A stretch of DNA of 64,000 nt from NCBI GenBank assembly GCA_900466475.1, contig UBMI01000023.1, positions 1 to 64,000 on the forward strand, written 5' to 3'. The notes beneath the pieces are model-generated. The model had not been told where the DNA came from and ran no database searches. It worked only from the letters and a program-made list of their open reading frames with translations. Origin of the DNA: Hyphomicrobiales bacterium (GTDB lineage: Bacteria; Pseudomonadota; Alphaproteobacteria; Rhizobiales; Rhizobiaceae). Every line of letters starts with the position of its first letter. Position 1 is the stretch's first letter. The position numbers and the translations under genes were made by a program. Positions 44,215 to 53,392 of this stretch are shown here, in pieces.

Positions 44215-44589
44215 TCATTTCGCCGGTTGAGACCTCGCACTCAGCTTGTTGCCGTCAGGATCGCGAAGATATGCCACGAATGCCCCGTTCGGACGCTCCG
44301 AAGGTGGGCTCTCTATTGCCGTGCCTCCATGCGCGGTACCGGCAGCATGCCACGCTAGAACGTGGTCGCGGCTCGCGGCGACGATACCGATCGTTCCACC
44401 ATTGGCCGCGGTCGCAGGCTTCCCATCGATCGGTTTCGTGATCATCAGCCGGCCGCCTTCGTGTGCATAGATCAGCCGCCCTCTCGCATCCATCTCGCCG
44501 GGCTTGCCGCCTAACGCCGCGAACGTCGCGTCGTAGAAGCTTCTGGCCCGCTCCAAGTCGTTGCTGCCGATCATGACGTGCGTGAACAT
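44215..44589 (-). CDS. VOC-family (glyoxalase/dioxygenase-like) protein
   Basis: 124 residues. It starts 'MFTHVMIGSNDLERARSFYD' and ends '...AFVAYLRDPDGNKLSARS', typical of a single vicinal oxygen chelate domain with metal ligands in the first strand (His) and final strand. Substrate unknown. The AraC-type remnant lies just upstream on the same strand. Confidence 0.85.
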   Translation of the reverse strand: MFTHVMIGSNDLERARSFYDATFAALGGKPGEMDARGRLIYAHEGGRLMITKPIDGKPATAANGGTIGIVAASRDHVLAWHAAGTAHGGTAIESPPSERPNGAFVAYLRDPDGNKLSARSQPAK

Positions 44590-44633
44590 GCTTCATCTCC
44601 TGTGGGATGCTTGTGTAATCTGATTCCTGCCTG

Positions 44634-44849
44634 TTATCGGTCGAAGTTTCTTAAATATTTTGCTGGCGACGCGCCGAGCGCTTTCTTGACCGTGGTGATA
44701 AACGCAGAGATGGATTCGTACCCGAGGTCGGCGGATACCTGCTGAACCGTCGAAGGCGCCTTCTTCTGCGGCAAATTCAGCTTCGACCTTGTAGGGTGGC
44801 AGGCTCTCCTGATTGCGGACTTGATAAGCGTTAACCTTTCATTAACCAT
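44634..44849 (-). pseudogene. AraC-family regulator C-terminal remnant
   Basis: The last 45 or so residues, 'VQQVSADLGYESISAFITTV' and 'KKALGASPAKYLRNFDR', match the second helix-turn-helix of AraC regulators. The preceding part (ACHPTRSKLNLPQKKAPS) does not, and the N-terminal domain is absent. A decayed regulator, possibly once of the VOC gene. Confidence 0.6.
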
Positions 44850-44908
44850 AGCTCCCTAGCTTCCGGAAAGAGAAGCAACAGTGTCCGGCAATTTTCGAGG
44901 AGGACGCC

Positions 44909-45163
44909 ATGTCGCTCGTGACAGTGCCAGGGAAAATTCGCCTTTATGGCGGTCATGCAATTCTAATCATGACGGAAGGAAACCTACATCAGGCCGTCTG
45001 CATCACCGACGATGCCATGCCTGCCGGTGAAGGCGACATCATGCAAGGCCTCCTCCAGTGCCTTCAAATTTATGAGGGCATCGCCGATCGCAAGTTCTCG
45101 GACGGTGAACTGGCCTATGATGGACGGGTGTGGATTACTTCATCCGACATCACCCCGCATTAA
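44909..45163 (+). CDS. hypothetical small protein
   Basis: 84 residues, starting 'MSLVTVPGKIRLYGGHAILI' with a strong ribosome-binding site (GAGGAGGACGCC). Contains 'DDAMPAGEGDIMQGLLQCLQ' and 'IYEGIADRKFSDGELAYDG'. No recognised domain. It stands alone between degenerate sequences. Confidence 0.55.
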   Translation: MSLVTVPGKIRLYGGHAILIMTEGNLHQAVCITDDAMPAGEGDIMQGLLQCLQIYEGIADRKFSDGELAYDGRVWITSSDITPH

Positions 45164-45459
45164 GCAATCGTAACACCCGTGGCTATCCCGAACGATTCGT
45201 CAGAGCCGCAGCGTCCACATGGTTGGCAGCTTTAGGCCGATAGCGGCGATGGTCGACAACCTGTCACGTGGGCGCTCTCATGAATTAGGTAACCAGTGGA
45301 TCGTCCAGATGAGTGAGCGGAAGCCGGAGCTTCGCCGCCAGCTCTCCGGCCAGTCAGGTCTTGCCGCTTCCGCCATTGCTGCGACGAAAATCGTTCCATC
45401 ACCCTTTCTCCACCGAAAGTCAGGTCAACGACCCCCGGTCGTTTTGTTCGACGATTTCC
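45164..45459. other. intergenic stretch, nothing recognised
   Basis: About 300 bp with short uninformative frames on both strands. No promoter dyad or terminator was recognised. Confidence 0.4.
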
Positions 45460-45802
45460 TCACGACAATGCCGAGTTTCCGTGCAAGCTTGCTTCGAAAA
45501 GCATCGATGGCGGATCCACTTCACCCAGGATCCGGATAACCCGCTCGCAATAGCTCGGCCCTGCGAGCGTCAGCTCTATCCGCCTTGGGCCGGCGTCATT
45601 ATCGGCGGCGCGCGTTGGACCCGGTACCGGCCTATCGCGCGAAATCTCTGTCTTCGGCTTGATAGTGAGCGAGCTGCCGGCAAGCACGGCATCAAAACCC
45701 GTCGCTTCGGCTGCCGCGCCGGTGAACTTTGCAGTCAGCGCATCATCACTCCCCGGAAATTTTACAGACACTGTACCGCCATCGTTTTTCGCAACTGAGA
45801 TG
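45460..45802 (-). other. unassigned coding-like fragment
   Basis: The minus strand stays open with 'SDISVAKNDGGTVSVKFPGS', 'DDALTAKFTGAAAEATGFDA' and 'VLAGSSLTIKPK', then degrades. It follows the thuA remnant in another frame and lacks a start of its own. It may be the tail of a lost gene; family unknown. Confidence 0.3.
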
Positions 45803-46130
45803 TCACTTTCGCAGCGCAGCACCGTCAATGAACTGGTATTCCGTTGATTCACGGAAGCTGTCTCCCGCTCCGCCATGGTATCCAGCAAGGCCGACACCCC
45901 CACAATTGCGCTCGATAGGCGGGAGCAACCTCGTCCTTTTCGATCTTCGACATGGTGATGATCGGGACGACCAGGCTGAAATCATACATCGCTTCGCTGG
46001 CAAAGACGCTTGTCGCCGTTTCGACAGCGACCGAAAATCCTTCACCTTCCAACATGTCCTTGACGATTGCAGCGCATTGCTCCGGCTCATGCCCGATCCA
46101 GCCGTCCCAAACGATAAGTGCTTCGCGCAC
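45803..46130 (-). pseudogene. thuA-like (ThuA domain) pseudogene
   Basis: From GTG 46130 (GGAG upstream), 'REALIVWDGWIGHEPEQCAA' and 'SLVVPIITMSKIEKDEV' are clear ThuA (trehalose utilisation) N-terminal sequence. A frameshift near 45925 moves the homology into another frame: 'GGVGLAGYHGGAGDSFREST' and 'EYQFIDGAALRK', then a stop. The C-terminal half is missing. It sits 11 bp behind the dehydrogenase-AKR gene, as the last, broken gene of the carbohydrate operon. Confidence 0.75.
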
Positions 46131-46141
46131 CGTAGAACTCC

Positions 46142-48190
46142 TCAGTGAGCGGCCCGGCCGATGCCTTGCATTGCTTCCGCGGTCGCGTCCCCAGCCCCAT
46201 CTTCCAGCCACCGCACTTCTTCGGGGGACAGTTGGATGGCAGAGGCTGCAAGACTGTGGCGAAGCTCTGCGAGGCTTGCCGGCCCGATCAGAGGAATGAC
46301 CGGCCAGGGTTGATTGAGGACATAGGCGAGCGCGATCTGGATCGGATCCTTGCCAAGGCGCCTGCCGAGCTCTTCTGCGCGGCCCTTACGCTGAAAATTC
46401 AGGTCGGAATACCAGGCGCGAGCGAGGTCCCGATCGTCGAATTTCCGTGGCCCGGACCTGTCCGTAAAGAAGCCGCGTGCCTGGCTCGACCAGGCAAAGT
46501 TTGTGACCTGTCGCTCCCTCAACCAGCTCTTCCAGCCGGCGTCGGAAGAAGCGATGCAACCCGCCCAGACCGGATCGACCATCTCGGCCAGCGAGAAGTT
46601 GTTGGACAGCACGCTTGGTCTGGTCTTGCCTGTTCGTTCGGCATAGGCGATCGCCTCGTCCATGCGTTCCCGCGTCCAGTTCGATCCGCCGATCGGTCCG
46701 CGAATGCGCCCGGCCCTCACTTCCGCATCCATGGCATCGACGAACTCGCCGACAGGCACGTCGGGATTGTCGCGATGCATGAAATAGACGTCGACATGGT
46801 CAGTCTGCATCCGCTCCAGGCTCGTCGCCAACTGCTTGGCGATCACGTCGGGATAGCAGAGCGGCGAATGCGCCCCCTTTTCGATGATCACTACCTCATC
46901 CCTCACGCCTCTGCTGCGAACCCATTCGCCAATCAGCCGGTCCTGCGTGCCGCCGCCATACTGGAAGGCAGAGTCGATGAGATTGCCGCCGGCTTCGAAG
47001 AATGCATCGAGAGCGATCGAGGCTGCCGGGAAGGTCGAAAACAGCATCATGCCGAGAGCCAGCATCGATGTCTCCTTTTCCACCCCCTGAATATGTCCCC
47101 TTGGAACGATCACATCCTTGCGGCGGAGCTGTTCCCCGGTCAGTGTCCTCGTTCTGACGGCCGGCGTTTCCAGCGCATATTCAAGCCCGATGGCGGCGCG
47201 CCACTTGTCCATGACCTTGAGATTGCCGAGCGTGTCGGCAGCCGACATGCCTGGATAGGCGAATTCCCGGCGCCCTGCGCGGATCGCCTCGGCCGCCACA
47301 TCCACCTCGAAACTGTAGACGTGCCGCGGCTCGTCGACGTCGATGTCGTGCCGTTTTCCAGCTGCATCGAAGAGCCTGATGACCGCAGTGCCGCCCTCCT
47401 TGCCAGCGGCAAACCAGAAATGATCGATCTCGATCGATCCGGCAGTCCCGAAGATCCGCAGCACGTTGTCCTGGACAAGCGAGACCGAGCAGGCGACTTC
47501 AGCAATGATGCCGTTCGGGAAACGCAGGATGGCCGCACTCCATTCGTCGATGCCGGTTGAGCCGAGATGCCCGACGCCGAAGACCTGGTCCGGCTCGAGG
47601 ATGCCGCCCGCCTCGTTAATGCCGGCGATCAGCCTTGCCATCGAGACGGGATAGCCGCCGACATCGAGAATGCCGCCACCGGCAAGATCATTGGCAAACA
47701 GCCGGTGCTCCTGTTCGAACGGCCTGGCAAAACCGAAGCTCGACTTGATCATCCGGACATCGCCGATCGCCTTGGCCTTGAGAAGCTCGATCAGCTTCAG
47801 CGTCAGCGGGTGCAGCCTGTACATATAGGCTTCGCCGAGGAAGGTACCGGCCTCGCGCGCGGCCGTCTGCATGGCTTCCGCCTCTGCTGCCGACAGGCCG
47901 ATCGGCTTCTCGCAGAGCACATGTTTTCCGGCCCTTGCTGCCTTGATTGCCCATTCCGCATGCGTCGGATGCGGCGTCGCAATATAGACCGCATCGATTT
48001 CCCCGTCTGCTAGGAGCGCCTCGTAGCCCTCGAGTATCCGTGCACCGGGGAAGCGCTCGGCAAGGCCTGCTCGGCCCGGGTCGCGAGTGGCAATTGCATC
48101 CACCCGGCCTGTCCTCGATTGCGCGACACCTGCAAAGAAGTCGCCAGCGATCCTGCCGGGGCCAAGGATGCCCCAGCGAATTCTATCCAT
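46142..48190 (-). CDS. fused Gfo/Idh/MocA oxidoreductase and aldo/keto reductase
   Basis: 682 residues from ATG 48190. The N-terminal part (1 to about 330) is a Gfo/Idh/MocA dehydrogenase: Rossmann start 'IRWGILGPGRIAGDF', catalytic 'HVLCEKPIGLSAAEAE', 'GGGILDVGGYPVSMARLI'. The C-terminal part (about 370-682) is an aldo/keto reductase with the Asp-Tyr ('NLIDSAFQYGGGTQDRLIG'), Lys ('VVIIEKGAH') and His ('VYFMHRDNP') catalytic residues. Both are NAD(P)-dependent sugar enzymes. The gene follows the GH42 gene by 46 bp, so the pair may act sequentially on a sugar released by it. Confidence 0.9.
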   Translation of the reverse strand: MDRIRWGILGPGRIAGDFFAGVAQSRTGRVDAIATRDPGRAGLAERFPGARILEGYEALLADGEIDAVYIATPHPTHAEWAIKAARAGKHVLCEKPIGLSAAEAEAMQTAAREAGTFLGEAYMYRLHPLTLKLIELLKAKAIGDVRMIKSSFGFARPFEQEHRLFANDLAGGGILDVGGYPVSMARLIAGINEAGGILEPDQVFGVGHLGSTGIDEWSAAILRFPNGIIAEVACSVSLVQDNVLRIFGTAGSIEIDHFWFAAGKEGGTAVIRLFDAAGKRHDIDVDEPRHVYSFEVDVAAEAIRAGRREFAYPGMSAADTLGNLKVMDKWRAAIGLEYALETPAVRTRTLTGEQLRRKDVIVPRGHIQGVEKETSMLALGMMLFSTFPAASIALDAFFEAGGNLIDSAFQYGGGTQDRLIGEWVRSRGVRDEVVIIEKGAHSPLCYPDVIAKQLATSLERMQTDHVDVYFMHRDNPDVPVGEFVDAMDAEVRAGRIRGPIGGSNWTRERMDEAIAYAERTGKTRPSVLSNNFSLAEMVDPVWAGCIASSDAGWKSWLRERQVTNFAWSSQARGFFTDRSGPRKFDDRDLARAWYSDLNFQRKGRAEELGRRLGKDPIQIALAYVLNQPWPVIPLIGPASLAELRHSLAASAIQLSPEEVRWLEDGAGDATAEAMQGIGRAAH

Positions 48191-48236
48191 ATCGGTCCTA
48201 ACCCTCAGGTCGGTTGGCGTTGGCAGCGCGGTATGT

Positions 48237-50375
48237 CTAGGAAAGCTGGACCACGGCGCAGCCGTAGCCCTCGAGTGAGAGGTGACCGTCGACCGGTTTG
48301 CCCGCATCGAGCAGATCGACCCCGGCCGCAACATGTGACAGGACGGTCGGCTTGTCCGTGTAATTCTGGATGAAGAGGAGCCGGCGATCTGCGTTCATCC
48401 GCATCGTGACTTCGACGCCCTCCGGCAGGTCGGCGATTAGCGGTTCGATACCGGCCTCGCCAAACAGGCGCTCCGATAGTGCCTCGGTCAGGTCCGGCGT
48501 GAGATAGGTGCCGAGATAGACGACCCGGCCTTTGCCGACGGTGTTTGAGGTTGCCATCGCCATTCCGTCGGCGTAGCGGTTGGACCAGACCGCGATCGTC
48601 TCGACGCCGGCGTCGACGGTCAGGTTTTCGTAGAAATACCCGGCCGTCAGTTCACGATTGCCGATTTTGAAGCGACGTTCGCGGCGATGGGATTCCGCGG
48701 GTCTGTTCGGAGGCACGACCAGACCGCCGGAGCGCTCCATGACGTCGAAGAGGCCCTTCGCTCCGGGTGCGGCAAGCCGTCCGAAATCCTCCACCTGCAC
48801 ACCCGTCAGTTTCGAAAGCGAAGTTCCAGGTGCGGTCTGCCTGATGACGTGATTGTTCTCGTCGCGGGTTCCCGTGCGGGCGCCGACCACGACGGTACCG
48901 CCCTTCTCCGCGAAGGCCTTCAGCCGCTCGGTCCATTCGTCCTTCCACATCACCCAGTGCGGCACATAGAGAAGCTTCAGCTTCGAAAGATCGTCTTCCG
49001 GATGGATGAAGCCGCAGGCAATGCCGCGATCATAGCAATACTGGTGAAGCAGGACCGCATCGTCCTGCGGGCTCGGCAAACCGATCGGATAGGTCTTGTG
49101 GGCCTCCTGGTTGTCGAAATCCGACCCGGCGATGCCAACGTCCATGCGCACATAGGTGCCGAGGATCTTGTCCTGCAGCGCCGTCATCTCGGTGGCGAAC
49201 TGTTTCGCCTCCTCGTAGCGGTGGCGCGGGACGTCGTCGTGATCGATGATACCCATCCAGTAGATCTCAGCGCCGAAATGGGCGGGACGCCAGCGGAAGA
49301 ACATCAAGCCGTCCGCACCGCGGGCAACCGAAGACATCGCCATGCGCCGCATCTCTCCAGGTTCCGGCGTCAGCGTGCAGAAGCCCGGCTGGCTGCCGAA
49401 GTTCGACTGCTGTTCGGGCACGATGTAATTGCCCGAAAATCCGCGGCAGATGTCGAGATGAAGCGCCTGGACCTTGGCGTGATTGCCGATGCGCTGGAAC
49501 TCGTCATAGAGTAGCGGATAGATGTCGTAGCCGACGAAATCCAGATCAGTGGTGAACTGTCCGCGAAAATCGATGTCGCGCAGGCCTCCAAGGTTGTGGA
49601 AGACGAACCAGGACGATTTGACGGCGCGTAGGATCTCGACCTGGTCGTGCTGGAAGCGGGCCGTCGAAAAGGCGAGGAAACGATGGTAGTCCTGGAGATG
49701 GCCGGGGCTTGGAAAGGTCGGCCCGAATTCGATCGGCAGCACAACCTGGTCGAAACCCTGATAGGCAGTTGCCCAGAAATCTCCGCCCCAGGCGTGATTG
49801 AGCTTGTCGATCGTGCCGTATTTGTCGGAAAGATATGCTTGGAATTCGCTGAGCGTCGCCTTTGAGAAACTCTCCGGCATGCTCGTGTTAAGCTCGTTGT
49901 CGGTCTGCCAACCGACGACATGGGGATTGTCGCGATAGTGTTCGGACATTGCCCTCGTGATGCGGCGGCTATGCTCGCGAAACACCGGGCTTGCCGTATC
50001 GCAATGCTGGCGCGACCCGTGGCTCATTGACCGCCCCTTCCCGTCCACGCGCAGGATCTCGGGATGGGCGGCCGTCAGCCAGCGTGGCGGGGTCGCCGTC
50101 GGCGTGCACATGATCGTATCGATGCCGTGGCGCGCAAGACCGGCTATCGCCCGATCGAACAGGTCGAAATCGAAGCGCCCGAGTTCGGGTTCGAGAATAT
50201 GCCAGGCGAATTCGGCCATTCGCACGACATTGAAGCCGGCCTTGGCCATGCGCTCGGCGTCGCGCTCCCAGTAGCTCTCGTCGACATGCTCGGGATAGTG
50301 AGGGGCGCCAACGAGGAATCGATCGGTCTTGACCGGGTTCCAGGCGGAAATTGTCGCAGATTTCTGTTCAGACAC
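48237..50375 (-). CDS. GH42 beta-galactosidase
   Basis: 712 residues. The TIM-barrel start 'LVGAPHYPEHVDESYWERD' and 'NVVRMAEFAWHILEPELG' is typical of GH42. The acid/base is E161 in 'GWQTDNELN' and the probable nucleophile is E321 in 'YIVPEQQSNFG'. The trimerisation domain (about 400-610, 'GGTVVVGARTGTRDENNHVI') and a C-terminal beta domain follow. No signal peptide, so it hydrolyses imported beta-galactosides in the cytoplasm. It sits 17 bp after the ABC ATPase. Confidence 0.94.
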   Translation of the reverse strand: MSEQKSATISAWNPVKTDRFLVGAPHYPEHVDESYWERDAERMAKAGFNVVRMAEFAWHILEPELGRFDFDLFDRAIAGLARHGIDTIMCTPTATPPRWLTAAHPEILRVDGKGRSMSHGSRQHCDTASPVFREHSRRITRAMSEHYRDNPHVVGWQTDNELNTSMPESFSKATLSEFQAYLSDKYGTIDKLNHAWGGDFWATAYQGFDQVVLPIEFGPTFPSPGHLQDYHRFLAFSTARFQHDQVEILRAVKSSWFVFHNLGGLRDIDFRGQFTTDLDFVGYDIYPLLYDEFQRIGNHAKVQALHLDICRGFSGNYIVPEQQSNFGSQPGFCTLTPEPGEMRRMAMSSVARGADGLMFFRWRPAHFGAEIYWMGIIDHDDVPRHRYEEAKQFATEMTALQDKILGTYVRMDVGIAGSDFDNQEAHKTYPIGLPSPQDDAVLLHQYCYDRGIACGFIHPEDDLSKLKLLYVPHWVMWKDEWTERLKAFAEKGGTVVVGARTGTRDENNHVIRQTAPGTSLSKLTGVQVEDFGRLAAPGAKGLFDVMERSGGLVVPPNRPAESHRRERRFKIGNRELTAGYFYENLTVDAGVETIAVWSNRYADGMAMATSNTVGKGRVVYLGTYLTPDLTEALSERLFGEAGIEPLIADLPEGVEVTMRMNADRRLLFIQNYTDKPTVLSHVAAGVDLLDAGKPVDGHLSLEGYGCAVVQLS

Positions 50376-50392
50376 GGCGAGGATCCTGATTG

Positions 50393-51535
50393 CTATTTGT
50401 CGATGATTGCCTTGCGGGCGCTGATCGTGCGTCCGCCATCCGGCGCGAAGAGATAGAGTTCGGTCGGATCGAGCTTGAGCGTCACCGGCTGATCGGCCTT
50501 GAAGGGCGCGACATAGCTCAACTGAACCGTGATATTTCCCGTCCCGCTTTCCGAAGCGACGGTCCTGAGTTCGCCGGCATCCACGTAGAGGATCGTCTCC
50601 CGACCCAGATGCTCGACGAGACGCACCACGCCGTTCAAGGCCCCCGGCTGCCCGTCGGAGACTACGGAGATGGTTTCGGGACGTACACCGAGCGTCAGTT
50701 CCGTACCTTTCGCGAGCGTCGAGGGTTCCGACAGTTCGACTGTCAATGGTGCAAGGCCCGGCGCGGAAACGCGGATCTCGTGGCCCGACACGCCGTCGAC
50801 CGTGACGGAAAGAAAGTTCATGCGCGGCGCCCCGAGGAAGCCCGCGACGAACAGATTGTCGGGATTGCGATAGAGCTCGAGAGGCGAGCCCACTTGCTCG
50901 ATGATGCCCTGGTTCAGGACGACGATCCGGCTTGCCATCGTCATGGCCTCGACCTGGTCGTGGGTGACATAGACCATCGTTGCACCGAGCTCGGCATGCA
51001 GGCTCGAAAGCTCTACACGCATCTGCGTGCGCAGCGCCGCATCGAGATTCGACAGCGGCTCGTCGAACAGGAACACCTCGGGCGAACGGGTGATCGCCCG
51101 TCCGATTGCAACTCGCTGGCGCTGGCCGCCGGAGAGCTGCTTGGGGCGTTTGTCGAGCTGGTCGGTGATGCGCAGGATCCTGGCGGCGCGGGCCACCGCC
51201 GCATCGATCTCCGCTTTCGGCCGCTTGGCCATACGGAGGCCGAAACCCATATTCTCGGCGACCGTCATATGCGGATAGAGCGCATAAGACTGGAAGACCA
51301 TGGCAATGCCGCGGTCGCCAGGTTCCTCGCGGCTGACGTCGCGTCCGTTGATGCGGATCTCGCCGGAGGTGATGCCTTCGAGACCGGCGATCGTCTTCAA
51401 GAGGGTCGACTTGCCGCAGCCCGACGGGCCGACCATGACGATGAACTCGCCTTCCTCCACCGAAAGATCGATGCCGCGCAAGGCGTGATAGGCGCCGTAA
51501 TTCTTGTTTATCTGTCGCAGTTCGAGGCTGGTCAT
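50393..51535 (-). CDS. carbohydrate ABC transporter ATP-binding protein (UgpC/MsmK type)
   Basis: 380 residues. Walker A 'MVGPSGCGKSTLLKTIAGL', signature 'QLSGGQRQRVAIGRAI', Walker B 'VFLFDEPLSNLDAALR', and a C-terminal TOBE/OB domain (about 240-380) typical of UgpC/MalK. It energises the two permeases encoded upstream. Confidence 0.94.
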   Translation of the reverse strand: MTSLELRQINKNYGAYHALRGIDLSVEEGEFIVMVGPSGCGKSTLLKTIAGLEGITSGEIRINGRDVSREEPGDRGIAMVFQSYALYPHMTVAENMGFGLRMAKRPKAEIDAAVARAARILRITDQLDKRPKQLSGGQRQRVAIGRAITRSPEVFLFDEPLSNLDAALRTQMRVELSSLHAELGATMVYVTHDQVEAMTMASRIVVLNQGIIEQVGSPLELYRNPDNLFVAGFLGAPRMNFLSVTVDGVSGHEIRVSAPGLAPLTVELSEPSTLAKGTELTLGVRPETISVVSDGQPGALNGVVRLVEHLGRETILYVDAGELRTVASESGTGNITVQLSYVAPFKADQPVTLKLDPTELYLFAPDGGRTISARKAIIDK

Positions 51536-51587
51536 GCTTCCTGGCTCTCTGCTTTTCGAGATCTAAGGTGCGGGTTCGTGGAGGCAG

Positions 51588-52439
51588 TCATCCCTTGACC
51601 GCTCCCATCGTCAGGCCCGCGATGAAGTGGCGCTGCATCAGGAAGAACATCACGACCGGTGGCACGGCGACGACGATCGTTCCTGCCGAGATGAGGTTCC
51701 AGGCCGAGACCCATTCGCCGCGAAGATTGGCAAGGCCAGCCGTCACCGGCTTGACGGAATCGCTGACCGTCAGCACGACGGCCCAGAAATAATCGTTCCA
51801 GATGAAGGTGAAGAGCAGGATCGCGAGTGCTGCAAGTGCTGGGCGCACCAGCGGCACGGCGACATGGATGAGGGTCTGGAAGGGACTTGCGCCTTCAGCC
51901 CTTGCAGCCTGGAAGAGTTCATCGGGCAATGCGGCGATGAAATTGCGCATGAAGAGGGTGGCAAAACCCGTCTGGAAGGCGACGTGAAAGATGATCAGTG
52001 CCGTCGTCGTGTCGATCAGATCGAGCCTGACCATCAGATCGCGCACCGGGATCATCATGATCTGATGCGGCAGGAAGTTGCCACCGACGAAGAGCGCGAA
52101 GATCAGCATGTTGCCGGGAAATCGATATCGGGAAAGCACGAAGCCAGAGAGCGTGCTCAGGACGAGGACGCCGATAACCGAGGGGATCGTGATCGTCAGG
52201 CTGTTGATGAAATACTGTGCCATCGGCGTCTGGGTGAAGACGGCTTTATAGTTGTCGATCAGGCCGAACTCCGTCGGCCAGCCCCACAGGTTGCCGCCCA
52301 TGACATCGCTCGTCGAGCGGAACGACGTCAGGATGATCGCAAAGAGCGGGCAGAGCCAGAGCAGAAGAACGACGAGGACGGCGAGGAAGTAGGAGCGGCG
52401 CTGCCAGACGGCCGTCTCCGGAATTGGACGAGGATACAT
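51588..52439 (-). CDS. carbohydrate ABC transporter permease (MalG/UgpE type)
   Basis: 283 residues from ATG 52439, which overlaps the upstream permease stop (TGATG) and has AAAGGGG upstream. Six membrane helices, with the EAA loop 'DELFQAARAEGASPFQTLIH' and C-terminal 'FFLMQRHFIAGLTMGAVKG'. Inner-membrane half of the importer. Confidence 0.94.
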   Translation of the reverse strand: MYPRPIPETAVWQRRSYFLAVLVVLLLWLCPLFAIILTSFRSTSDVMGGNLWGWPTEFGLIDNYKAVFTQTPMAQYFINSLTITIPSVIGVLVLSTLSGFVLSRYRFPGNMLIFALFVGGNFLPHQIMMIPVRDLMVRLDLIDTTTALIIFHVAFQTGFATLFMRNFIAALPDELFQAARAEGASPFQTLIHVAVPLVRPALAALAILLFTFIWNDYFWAVVLTVSDSVKPVTAGLANLRGEWVSAWNLISAGTIVVAVPPVVMFFLMQRHFIAGLTMGAVKG

Positions 52440-53323
52440 CAGCCGCCCCTTTCTTCCGTGCGGACGATCCGCGACAGATACCAGATGATGAAGGCCGCCA
52501 TGATCACGAAGAGGACCGATGCGATCGCCGCGCCATAGCCGAACCGGTAGGAAAAGATCGATTGCTCGAACATCTGATAGGCAAGCACCGATGAGGAGCC
52601 GAACGGTCCGCCGCGCGTCATCACCGACACCATGTCGAAGGAGCGAAGTGCGCCGACGACAGTGACCGCAATGGCGATGAAGGTCACCTGGGTCAGTTGC
52701 GGCAGGACGATATGCCAAAGCATGTTCCATCCCCTGGCGCCATCGACGCGCCCCGCACCGATCAGCTCTTCGCTCAGATTGTTGAGGCCGGCGAGATAGA
52801 GCACCATGCAGAAGGTGACCTGCGGCCAGAGCGCTGCGATGACGATCGCGAAGGTGACGAAATGTTCATCGGAAAGCACGGCGGGTGCGGTCGCTCCAAA
52901 CACCTTGAAGATCAGGGCAAGCAGCCCGAATTCCGGCGTATAGACCCACGTAAAGACGACGCCGACCGTCACCGAGGCGAGCACCAGCGGGATGAAGAAC
53001 AGCGACTTCAAGAAGCGCATTCCGCGGATCTTCTGATTGACGAGCAGCGCGATGGCCAGCCCGAGCGGCGGTGCCGCCATGAACATGATGAGCCAGATCA
53101 GATTGTTCTTCAGCGACGTGTAGAATTGCGGGTCATTGTAGAGCTCGACGTAGTTGCCAAAGCCGATCCACGTCATCGGCCCCATCCCGTCCCAGTCATG
53201 CAGGCTGATCCAGAGACTGCGGACGGCCGATAGAAGAATGACCGTAAAAAACAGGAGGATCGCGGGAGCGATCAGCAAAGTCGGGGTGAGCCACCATCGC
53301 TGGCGGCGCCATAACATCAACAT
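52439..53323 (-). CDS. carbohydrate ABC transporter permease (MalF/UgpA type)
   Basis: 294 residues with six membrane helices. 'SLWISLHDWDGMGPMTWIGF' and 'NYVELYNDPQF' are typical of the first sugar permease, and the EAA loop is 'EELIGAGRVDGARGWNMLWH'. Partner of the downstream permease. Confidence 0.94.
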   Translation of the reverse strand: MLMLWRRQRWWLTPTLLIAPAILLFFTVILLSAVRSLWISLHDWDGMGPMTWIGFGNYVELYNDPQFYTSLKNNLIWLIMFMAAPPLGLAIALLVNQKIRGMRFLKSLFFIPLVLASVTVGVVFTWVYTPEFGLLALIFKVFGATAPAVLSDEHFVTFAIVIAALWPQVTFCMVLYLAGLNNLSEELIGAGRVDGARGWNMLWHIVLPQLTQVTFIAIAVTVVGALRSFDMVSVMTRGGPFGSSSVLAYQMFEQSIFSYRFGYGAAIASVLFVIMAAFIIWYLSRIVRTEERGG

Positions 53324-53392
53324 TGTCCAGAACCTCTAGAGGAAATGAGGGAGCGGAACCGCAATTCCGCTCCCCGGTCGTCGGGAGGAGAA

